In this document: in pieces, positions 1 to 5,330 of the stretch
Layout: every line of letters starts with the position of its first letter
How positions within the stretch are numbered: position 1 is the stretch's first letter
Assembly: GCA_009704705.1 (NCBI GenBank)
Contig: WLDR01000093.1
Coordinates: 1-6,031 of the forward strand
Reading direction: 5' to 3'
DNA from: Actinomycetota bacterium
GTDB taxonomy: Bacteria > Actinomycetota > Actinomycetes > Actinomycetales > Microbacteriaceae
DNA: 6,031 nucleotides
Made by a program: the position numbers and the translations under genes
Notes under the pieces: model-generated
The model's database searches: none
What the model was told of the DNA's origin: nothing
The model's input: only the letters and a program-made list of their open reading frames with translations

Positions 1-72
1 GCGAAGCGCGGCTCCACGACCAATTCCGGAACTCGCTCCGGTCACGTAGGCAATCTTGTTGGCGAATTTCAC
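1..72 (-). CDS. SDR family oxidoreductase, N-terminal fragment (runs off left edge)
   Basis: Only the first 24 codons are present; the gene continues beyond position 1. The peptide starts (V/M)KFANKIAYVTGASSGIG, which is the first beta strand plus the TGxxxGxG glycine-rich NAD(P)-binding turn (TGASSGIG) of a classical short-chain dehydrogenase/reductase. The start is a GTG at 72-70, chosen because a strong Shine-Dalgarno GGAGG (83-79) sits 6 nt upstream and because the Rossmann turn then falls about 11 residues from the start, as usual in the family. It lies 53 nt downstream of another SDR gene on the same strand and is probably the next gene of the same operon. Catalytic residues and the cofactor-selecting loop are outside the window, so substrate and NAD/NADP preference cannot be judged. 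The family call is firm for so short a piece; the function is unknown. Confidence 0.8.
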   Translation of the reverse strand, partial: MKFANKIAYVTGASSGIGRGAALR

Positions 73-78
73 GTCAGC

Positions 79-83
79 CCTCC
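79..83 (-). promoter_or_regulatory. Shine-Dalgarno site for the second SDR gene
   Basis: The minus strand reads GGAGGGCTGACGTG, a full GGAGG core 6 nt before a GTG codon. It is the strongest ribosome binding site in the window and it decides the GTG start of the downstream SDR, for which no ATG is available at the right place. Confidence 0.7.
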
Positions 84-110
84 GGGTTTGGTTCAAGCAA
101 AAGGTGATGA

Positions 111-126
111 GGAGTTGCGCAACCCC
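111..126. repeat. Short imperfect palindrome in the gap between the two SDR genes
   Basis: The plus strand has a perfect 10-bp palindrome GTTGCGCAAC (114-123), extended by two G:C pairs (111-112 with 125-126) after one mismatch. It begins at the stop codon of the upstream SDR and sits in the 53-nt gap before the next gene. There is no T-tract, so it is not a typical intrinsic terminator. It could be an operator half-site pair or chance; a 10-bp palindrome alone is expected a few times in 6 kb. Confidence 0.3.
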
Positions 127-854
127 TACATGGGGAGCGCGGGCTCCCCTGCGGTCCAACCACCGTCGACGGGAAGAATGACTCCCGTGATGGCCGATGC
201 GCGGTGGCCAGCGAGGAATCCGATGGCATTGGCAATCTCAACCGGCTGGAAGATACGACCGAGCGGCACACGACGCGACACAGCAGCGTCGAGTTCGGGA
301 GTCATCTGGCCCATCGCCATCGGTGTTGCCGTGAATCCGGGGCACACAGCGTTGACACGAATGCCCTGGCTTGCCCAGTCGATTGCGAGAGCGCGCGTCA
401 GCGCCGTCACGGCACCCTTCGATGCCGAGTAGGCGGTCTGCCACGGCAACGACACGAGCGCAGCCTGGCTGGCGACGTTCACGATTGCTGCGTCTTTCGA
501 CGCTGCCAAGAGGTCGTACAGCGCCTTCGTGGTGTGAACGATACCCATGAGGTTGACGTCAAAGTTGCGTCGGTAGTCTCCGGGGTCGACGTCTTGTGCG
601 GGGAGGTTCGGTGTGATGACTCCCGCGCAGTTGATCAGCGCATCGATGTGTCCGTGTGCATCGGCGACTGCCTTAGCGGCGGCACTGACCGAGTTCCAGT
701 CGGAGACATCCACCGCTGGGCTGGAGGCGTCGGTTGGGCGCAAATCCCATTCGATGACCGTCGCACCTTCCTTTCGAAAGTGGTCACAACATGCGGCTCC
801 GATGCCAGATCCTGCACCGGTGACGACGACAACTTTTCCCTTGTACTCCGACAT
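126..854 (-). CDS. SDR family NAD(P)-dependent oxidoreductase (classical, 242 aa)
   Basis: A complete classical short-chain dehydrogenase/reductase, expected to be a soluble cytoplasmic enzyme interconverting an alcohol and a carbonyl. Visible motifs are the Rossmann turn TGAGSGIG (residues 12-19), NCAG (75-78, a variant of NNAG), the structural Asn101, and the catalytic Ser129, Tyr142 and Lys146 in YSASK, followed by CPG (171-173). Asp37 at the end of the second beta strand suggests NAD(H) rather than NADP(H); this is inference from the family rule. Length is normal. It is not the roughly 270-residue, insertion-bearing mycofactocin-coupled SDR type. The ATG at 854-852 is supported by a GAAAGG site (868-863) 8 nt upstream, which abuts the stop of the ene-reductase gene, so the two are surely cotranscribed (14-nt gap). 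The FabG-like sequence does not fix the substrate; a catabolic dehydrogenase fits the neighbours better than fatty acid synthesis. Confidence 0.93.
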   Translation of the reverse strand: MSEYKGKVVVVTGAGSGIGAACCDHFRKEGATVIEWDLRPTDASSPAVDVSDWNSVSAAAKAVADAHGHIDALINCAGVITPNLPAQDVDPGDYRRNFDVNLMGIVHTTKALYDLLAASKDAAIVNVASQAALVSLPWQTAYSASKGAVTALTRALAIDWASQGIRVNAVCPGFTATPMAMGQMTPELDAAVSRRVPLGRIFQPVEIANAIGFLAGHRASAITGVILPVDGGWTAGEPALPM

Positions 855-868
855 GGTGTTTACCTTTC

Positions 869-1933
869 TTAGGTTGCAAATGGGTAGTCAGTGAGTCCTG
901 CAGGGCCGGACGTGAAGAAGGTGTCTTCGTTCCACTCGGCAAGGGGCAGGCCCTTCTCCCAGCGATTGACGAGGTCGGGGTTCGAGATGAACAGACGACC
1001 CACGCTGACCAAATCGCTCTCCCCCGAGGTGACAATCTCGTTGAGGTCTGCCAGTTCGGATGAGCCCTGGTAGCCGGTATTCAAAATGAACGTCGTCTTC
1101 CACAAGTCGTGAAGCTGCTGGTGAAGTGGCGTCGAACGACGACGAAGCACGTGCAGGTACGCGAGGCCGAGTTCGTCCAGTTGCTTGACGAGCGAGATGT
1201 ACGTTTCGTCGTCATCCATTCCGCGCATGTCGTTGAAGCTGCCGCCGGGCGACAGACGCACACCGACGCGGTCGGCGCCGATGCGATTGGCCATGGCGGT
1301 GAGCACCTCGACAACAAATCGGGCACGATTCTCCGGCGTGCCACCGTACTCGTCTTCGCGCACGTTGGTGCCGTGCGAGAGGAACTGGTGACCGAGGTAA
1401 CCGTTTGCAGCGTGGAGTTCGACTCCATCAAGGCCGGCGTCGACGGCACGTTGGGCGGCGTCGGCGTAGGCTTCGATGATCCCGTGAATCTCGTGAATCT
1501 CGAGTGCCCTGGGGGTTTCTGCGGGAACTTCGCTGCCATCTGCGGTGAACACCGTGAGGTCTGCTCTGACGGCACTCGGCGCAACGAGCTCCCAAGGTTC
1601 AGGCAGAAGCGACGCGTGGCCAATGCGACCGGTGTGCATGAGCTGGCAGAAGATGCGCCCGCCACGTTCGTGCACGCGATCGGCTACGAGTTTCCAGGCC
1701 GCCTGCTGCTCATCCGAGTGCAATCCGGGAGTGCCGGCATAACCGCGTCCACCCACACTCGGCTGCGTACCCTCGGTGATGATGAGTCCGGCTCCCGCGC
1801 GCTGAGCGTAGTACTCGGCCACATACTCGGGCAGAACACCGTCGTCATCCGCACGGTTTCGCGTCATGGGGGCCATCGCGACACGGTTCTTGAGCGTCAG
1901 GCGCCCCATGGTCACTGGTTCAAAGATCTTCAT
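869..1933 (-). CDS. Old Yellow Enzyme family FMN-dependent alkene reductase (354 aa)
   Basis: A full-length Old Yellow Enzyme homologue, a cytoplasmic TIM-barrel flavoenzyme that normally uses NAD(P)H to reduce C=C bonds next to carbonyl or nitro groups. The start KIFEPVTMGRLTLKNRVAMAPMTRNRA is typical, with Thr24 in the position that tunes FMN. Gln97 and His100 (CQLMH), the substrate-anion pair His174/Asn177 in HAANGYL, Tyr179 as the expected proton donor, NVREDEYGG (190-198), Arg226, and the FMN phosphate segment VGRLFISNPDL (311-321) are all present. The His/Asn pair is the yeast OYE1 arrangement rather than the His/His of PETN reductase. The C-terminal TDYP is normal for bacterial members. 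The ATG overlaps the regulator stop (ATGA) and has a GAAGG site (1945-1941) 7 nt upstream, inside the regulator gene. No residue needed for activity looks lost. The physiological substrate is unknown; NemA-like or enone reductase names would be guesses. Confidence 0.95.
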   Translation of the reverse strand: MKIFEPVTMGRLTLKNRVAMAPMTRNRADDDGVLPEYVAEYYAQRAGAGLIITEGTQPSVGGRGYAGTPGLHSDEQQAAWKLVADRVHERGGRIFCQLMHTGRIGHASLLPEPWELVAPSAVRADLTVFTADGSEVPAETPRALEIHEIHGIIEAYADAAQRAVDAGLDGVELHAANGYLGHQFLSHGTNVREDEYGGTPENRARFVVEVLTAMANRIGADRVGVRLSPGGSFNDMRGMDDDETYISLVKQLDELGLAYLHVLRRRSTPLHQQLHDLWKTTFILNTGYQGSSELADLNEIVTSGESDLVSVGRLFISNPDLVNRWEKGLPLAEWNEDTFFTSGPAGLTDYPFAT

Positions 1934-2625
1934 TGTGTTTCCTTCGTTGAGTGGTCCACGCTCGAAAACATGAACTCGAGAGTGTTCTCTAGCGAACGAC
2001 GAAGGTGGTAGCGCATTGCTTCTCGCGCACCTGTTGCGTCCCGGACAGTTATCTGTTTGATGATTTCGTCGTGCTCGCGCAGAGCTTCCGCGGCACGACT
2101 CGAGCTCGATCCCGACCGGAGTCGAACCAAGCGAAGTTCGGTGTTCACACTCTTGACGCTCTCGGCAAGCGCTGAGTTCATCGAGATTTTTCCGATGAAG
2201 TCATGCAAGTCGACCTCGTTGGAGAAACCATCGTCGTTGGCATTCACCAATTGAGTGGATTGCTGTTGCGTGCTGCGAAGTCTGACCAGATCGAGACCGG
2301 TGATTCTTTGGGCGGCAAGCGCAGCCGCCTCGGTTTCGAGGGCGATTCGCAATTCGAACAGATCCATGACGCCCTGCGGGTCGAGGGTCTTGACGAACGC
2401 CCCTCGGTGAGGTGCCACAACGACGAGCCCCTCGCTGGCCAAGTGCAGAATCGCTTCGCGAACGGGCCCCCGACTGACGTTGAAGGTGTTCGCAATGGCC
2501 ACCTCGTTGAGCCGTTCCCCCGCCACACGTTCACCACTGATGATTTCGTGGCGCAAAGACTCACTGACTTTGTGGGTCAGAGTCAGTGAGCTTTGATTTT
2601 TGTCTGTAGCGGGGGTCACGGACAT
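1930..2625 (-). CDS. GntR family transcriptional regulator, FadR/FCD subfamily (231 aa)
   Basis: A DNA-binding regulator, probably a repressor of this operon that responds to a pathway metabolite. The N-terminal winged helix-turn-helix covers about residues 16-80 (KVSESLRHEIISGE, then LNEVAIANTFNVSRGPVREAI as the recognition region, then RGAFV in the wing). The rest is the all-helical FCD ligand domain, with His141, His185 (REHDEII) and His207 (MRYHL) at metal-ligand positions; Glu137 or Asp139 may be the acidic ligand. The ATG at 2625-2623 overlaps the aldehyde dehydrogenase stop (TGATG); a TTG one codon earlier (2628) is also open. Neither has a Shine-Dalgarno site, so translation probably depends on ribosomes ending the upstream gene. 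The stop overlaps the ene-reductase start by 4 nt. Codons 11-24 carry a long inverted repeat. The effector and operator are unknown. Confidence 0.93.
   Translation of the reverse strand: MSVTPATDKNQSSLTLTHKVSESLRHEIISGERVAGERLNEVAIANTFNVSRGPVREAILHLASEGLVVVAPHRGAFVKTLDPQGVMDLFELRIALETEAAALAAQRITGLDLVRLRSTQQQSTQLVNANDDGFSNEVDLHDFIGKISMNSALAESVKSVNTELRLVRLRSGSSSSRAAEALREHDEIIKQITVRDATGAREAMRYHLRRSLENTLEFMFSSVDHSTKETQ
2554..2595. repeat. Long inverted repeat (hairpin or operator candidate) inside the regulator gene
   Basis: The left arm (2554-2569) reads CAAAGaCTCACTGACT and the right arm (2581-2595) reads AGTCAGTGAGCTTTG. They are perfectly complementary over 15 bases apart from the single bulged A at 2559, around an 11-nt loop. 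The innermost 10 bp (2560-2569 with 2581-2590) are uninterrupted. It covers codons 11-24 of the regulator. On the plus strand the right arm is followed by ATTTTTG, making it resemble an intrinsic terminator for antisense transcription. On the coding strand there is no T-tract, so there it would be an mRNA hairpin or a DNA dyad. By a rough estimate, this length is unlikely by chance in 6 kb. Confidence 0.6.
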
Positions 2626-4106
2626 CAACTATAGGTGTTGACGCAAACCGTCTTCAGCTCGGTGTACGCGTGCAGAACTTCGTGTCCCATCTCGCGACCC
2701 CATCCGGACATCTTGTATCCGCCGAACGGCATGGCTGGGTCGAAGACGCCGTAGCAGTTCACCCACACGGTTCCCGACTTGAAGGCGGCAGCGACGCGGT
2801 GCGCACGAGCGACGTCCGAGGTCCAGACACCGCCGGCAAGACCGTATGGCGAGTCGTTTGCCATGTCGATAACTTCTTGCTCGTCGCGGAACTTGATCGC
2901 GACAACGACAGGTCCGAAGATCTCTTCCTTGACGACCTTGTCTTGTGGCTTGACGTCGGTGAAGATCGTCGGTGCCACGAAGTACCCCTTGTCACCGACG
3001 CGTCCACCACCGGTGAGCGCACGACCACCCTGATCGACACCGTCACGGAGGTAACCCGAGACGCGGTCGAAGTGTTGCTGGCTGGCCAGTGGGCCGATTT
3101 CGCTTGTGGGGTCGAAGCCGTCGCCCACCTTGATGTTGTTTGCCATCTCGGTGAGGCCGGCCATGAATTCGTCGTAGACATCTTCGTGAACGTAGAGTCG
3201 CGAACCGGCAGCACAGGCTTGTCCGGCGTTGAAGAAGATGCCGTCGGAAGAGCCCTTGATTGCCTTCTTGATGTCGGCGTCGGCGAAGATAATGTTCGCG
3301 CTCTTGCCACCGAGCTCAAGCGTGACGCGCTTCATGTTGCCCTTGGCGGCATCCATGATGCGTCCACCCGTTGCGGTCGAACCGGTGAACGAGACCTTGT
3401 CAATGCCGGGGTGCTCGGTGAGCGCCTGACCGGTGCGTGCGCCGAAGCCAGGAAGAACGTTGAGCACGCCTGCAGGGATTCCAGCCTCGAGAGCCAGCTT
3501 GCCGAGCATCAGCGCGGTCAGCGGGGTCGATTCTGCCGGCTTGAGAATGACCGTGTTTCCGGCAGCCAGCGCCGGAGCAACCTTCCACGCCGCGATGACG
3601 AGCGGGAAGTTCCACGGCACGATACACGCGACAACACCAAGTGCCTCGCGGCGGGTGTAGACGTGGAAACCGTTGCCAGCAGAAACAGGAATCGTTTCGC
3701 CTTCGATCTTGGTCGCCCATCCCGACATGTAATAGAACAGGTTCGCGGCCGACGGAACGTCACTGTGCAGCGAGATTCCGTAAGGCTTGCCCTGGTCGAG
3801 GGTCTCGATGCGAGCGATTTCGGCAGCGTTCTCTTCGATGAGTTCGGCGAGACGCCAAATCTTCTTGGAGCGCTCCAGCGGCGACATCTGTGACCAGGGT
3901 CCGTTGAATGCGGCACGTGCGGCCTCAACAGCGCGGTCGACGTCGTCCGGTCCGGCCTCGGCAACCTGGCAGAAGACCTCTCCGGTCGACGGGTTGTAGA
4001 CATCAAACTTCTTGCCGTCAGCAGCATCAACCCACTTGCCGTCGATGAGCAGCTGTGTGTGCTCGATCGGTGCGTGTGGGTCTGGCGCGGTGCTCTTTGC
4101 GTTCAT
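2625..4106 (-). CDS. NAD(P)-dependent aldehyde dehydrogenase (ALDH superfamily, 493 aa)
   Basis: A full-length member of the class that oxidises aldehydes to carboxylic acids, cytoplasmic and usually tetrameric. All catalytic elements are present: Asn166 in PWNFP (oxyanion hole), Lys189 and Glu192 in LKPAE (cofactor binding), FTGST (240-244), general base Glu264 in LELGGKS, nucleophile Cys298 in GQACAAGSR, and Glu395 in EEIFGPV. The C-terminal MPFGGYKMSGWGREMG is typical of ALDH1/2-like, betaine-aldehyde and phenylacetaldehyde dehydrogenase relatives. Glu192 in PAE leans to NAD, but this is weak. The ATG at 4106-4104 has an AAGGA site 8 nt upstream (4119-4115). It follows the alcohol dehydrogenase by 30 nt, so the likely job is to oxidise that enzyme's aldehyde product. 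The stop overlaps the regulator start (TGATG). Substrate specificity cannot be assigned from motifs. Confidence 0.96.
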   Translation of the reverse strand: MNAKSTAPDPHAPIEHTQLLIDGKWVDAADGKKFDVYNPSTGEVFCQVAEAGPDDVDRAVEAARAAFNGPWSQMSPLERSKKIWRLAELIEENAAEIARIETLDQGKPYGISLHSDVPSAANLFYYMSGWATKIEGETIPVSAGNGFHVYTRREALGVVACIVPWNFPLVIAAWKVAPALAAGNTVILKPAESTPLTALMLGKLALEAGIPAGVLNVLPGFGARTGQALTEHPGIDKVSFTGSTATGGRIMDAAKGNMKRVTLELGGKSANIIFADADIKKAIKGSSDGIFFNAGQACAAGSRLYVHEDVYDEFMAGLTEMANNIKVGDGFDPTSEIGPLASQQHFDRVSGYLRDGVDQGGRALTGGGRVGDKGYFVAPTIFTDVKPQDKVVKEEIFGPVVVAIKFRDEQEVIDMANDSPYGLAGGVWTSDVARAHRVAAAFKSGTVWVNCYGVFDPAMPFGGYKMSGWGREMGHEVLHAYTELKTVCVNTYS

Positions 4107-4136
4107 TTCGTCTTTCCTTAAGTTCTGTCGGTGAAT

Positions 4137-5252
4137 TTAGTGCTTGTGGATCAGGACGCCACGAATGTTCTTGCCGGCGTGCATGTCGGCGAAACCTTCG
4201 TTGACCTCGTTGATGTCGTAGCGACGAGTGATCAGTTCGTCGAGCTTCAGACGACCATCGCGGTACATCTGAAGAAGACGAGGGATGTCGAGCACGGGGT
4301 TGCACAGACCGTAGAGCACGCCCTGAATGCGCTTTGCAAAGTTGGTGAAGTCTTGCGGGCTCGCAGCGATGTGCGGCTCGAACGAACCAACCGAGGCAAG
4401 AATCGTTGCGCCAGCTTTTCCGGTCACGCTGAATGCCTCGCCGATGATGTCTCCATCGACACGGCCGACGGTAATGATTGCAGCGTCAACACCCTGTCCG
4501 TTGGTGAGTGCGTTGATGCGATCGCGCGCTGCGTCAACGCTGGCAAAGGCTTCGGTTGCACCAAAGTCGAGGGCAGCCTTGCGCTTCCATTCGACGGGCT
4601 CGACGACGATGACGTGGTCGGCTCCGGCGTGACGTGCACCCTGAACGGCGTTCATTCCGACGCCACCGACACCCATGACCATGACAACATCTCCGGCGCG
4701 AACGTTGCCGCCGTAGACGGATGCGCCCCATCCGGTTGCAACACCACACGAGACGAGGCATGCCACGTCGAACGGAATGTCATCCGGAAGCTTGACCGTC
4801 TGCGTTTCGTGGCAGACCAAGTAGTTTGCGAAGGTTCCCAGACGGGTAACGCCACCGATGCCCTTGCCCGAGTCTGCGATGTGGAAGCGGGGGGTGCCGT
4901 CCATGCCGAGACCGTGCTCCATGCCGGCACCGTTGTTGCAGATGTACGACTGACCACGTGCACAGAAGCGACACACGCCACACGCGGGGATGAACAGCGT
5001 CGACACGTGGTCGCCAACCTTGACGCGGCTCACCTTTGAGCCGACCTTCACAACAATTCCGGCACCTTCGTGTCCGCCGACCATCGGCAGCGTGACAGCG
5101 AGGTCACCGGTGACGAAGTGGTCATCCGAGTGGCAGAGACCACTCGCCATGACCTGAACGAGAACTTCATGGTCCTGGGGGTCATCGAGCTCGAGCTCTT
5201 CGACTTTCCACTGGCCGCCAACTTCATGAATTACAGCGCCTTGAGCCTTCAT
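4137..5252 (-). CDS. NDMA-dependent (mycofactocin-associated) zinc alcohol dehydrogenase (371 aa)
   Basis: A medium-chain zinc alcohol dehydrogenase expected to oxidise an alcohol to an aldehyde. Numbered from the ATG at 5252, the catalytic zinc ligands are Cys40 (GLCHSD), His61 (GGHEGAG) and Cys169 (SCGVATGWG). Structural zinc ligands are Cys91, Cys94, Cys97 and Cys105. The Rossmann turn GVGGVG is at 194-199, and Glu218 ends the second strand (NAD type). The sequence VVEPVEWKR, the C-terminal GKNIRGV and the general layout match my recollection of mycobacterial AdhD and the Rxyl_3153 family, whose tightly bound NAD is recycled by an artificial acceptor (NDMA) in vitro and, by current understanding, through mycofactocin in vivo. 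An ATG at 5261 is also open, but AAGAAGG abuts it with no spacer, whereas the ATG at 5252 has 9 nt spacing and matches the family start MKAQGAV. A glutathione-independent formaldehyde or general alcohol role is possible; the substrate is unknown. Confidence 0.93.
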   Translation of the reverse strand: MKAQGAVIHEVGGQWKVEELELDDPQDHEVLVQVMASGLCHSDDHFVTGDLAVTLPMVGGHEGAGIVVKVGSKVSRVKVGDHVSTLFIPACGVCRFCARGQSYICNNGAGMEHGLGMDGTPRFHIADSGKGIGGVTRLGTFANYLVCHETQTVKLPDDIPFDVACLVSCGVATGWGASVYGGNVRAGDVVMVMGVGGVGMNAVQGARHAGADHVIVVEPVEWKRKAALDFGATEAFASVDAARDRINALTNGQGVDAAIITVGRVDGDIIGEAFSVTGKAGATILASVGSFEPHIAASPQDFTNFAKRIQGVLYGLCNPVLDIPRLLQMYRDGRLKLDELITRRYDINEVNEGFADMHAGKNIRGVLIHKH

Positions 5253-5261
5253 GTTCTGCAT

Positions 5262-5268
5262 CCTTCTT
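5262..5268 (-). promoter_or_regulatory. Shine-Dalgarno site that decides the alcohol dehydrogenase start
   Basis: The minus strand reads AAGAAGG immediately followed by ATG (5261-5259), then CAGAAC and a second in-frame ATG (5252-5250). A ribosome binding site touching the start codon is too close to work normally; 9 nt to the second ATG is within the usual range. The second ATG is therefore preferred. Confidence 0.65.
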
Positions 5269-5275
5269 GTGTTGG

Positions 5276-5291
5276 TCCGCGATCACGCGGA
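5276..5291. repeat. GC-rich 6-bp hairpin between the permease and alcohol dehydrogenase genes
   Basis: Plus strand TCCGCG-ATCA-CGCGGA, a perfect 6-bp stem with a 4-nt loop, lies in the roughly 71-nt gap, just upstream of the alcohol dehydrogenase ribosome binding site. No T-tract follows it in the direction of transcription (next bases on the minus strand are CCAACAC), so it is not a standard intrinsic terminator. It may be an RNA processing or stability element that sets different expression for the permease and the enzymes, or a dyad bound by a regulator. It shares no sequence with the other two dyads in the window. Confidence 0.45.
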
Positions 5292-5313
5292 GTTTGCTAA
5301 TAGAGAGAAATCG

Positions 5314-5330
5314 GTTACTGCAGTTACTGC
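5314..5330. repeat. 8-bp direct repeat duplicating the permease stop codon
   Basis: GTTACTGC occurs twice (5314-5321 and 5323-5330), separated by one base. On the minus strand this reads CAG TAA CTG CAG TAA, so the repeat unit is 9 nt and both TAA codons are in the permease frame (5326-5324 and 5317-5315). It looks like a small tandem duplication at the 3' end of the gene giving a back-up stop. Confidence 0.5.

Noticed and set aside
204..872. 222-codon open frame on the plus strand, opposite the SDR
   Set aside because: It is antisense to an SDR with an intact Ser-Tyr-Lys catalytic set and has no independent support.
1483..1500. 9-nt perfect tandem repeat in the ene-reductase gene
   Set aside because: It encodes EIHEIH in a segment where the family normally has a similar helix of the same length, so there is no insertion and it is likely coincidence of codons.
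1109..2011. 300-codon open frame on the plus strand, opposite the ene-reductase and the end of the regulator
   Set aside because: It spans two well-supported minus-strand genes and encodes no recognisable motif; it is a shadow frame.
2670..3893. 407-codon open frame on the plus strand, opposite the aldehyde dehydrogenase
   Set aside because: It is entirely antisense to a gene with every catalytic residue of its family, has no recognisable domain, and its composition is that of a reversed GC-biased coding sequence.
4131..5039. 302-codon open frame on the plus strand, opposite the alcohol dehydrogenase
   Set aside because: It is antisense to a clear zinc alcohol dehydrogenase, with no family resemblance and no ribosome binding site that I can support.
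5103..5114. Perfect 12-bp palindrome GTCACCGGTGAC
   Set aside because: It lies inside conserved alcohol dehydrogenase codons (VTGD region), and about one or two 12-bp palindromes are expected by chance in 6 kb.
5187..5198. Palindrome GAGCTCGAGCTC
   Set aside because: It follows from the alternating Glu-Leu-Glu-Leu codons near the alcohol dehydrogenase N terminus; low-complexity coding, not a regulatory dyad.
5262..5323. Possible promoter for the alcohol dehydrogenase (TATTAG on the minus strand)
   Set aside because: The -10 match is only 4 of 6 and no -35 element lies at a suitable distance.
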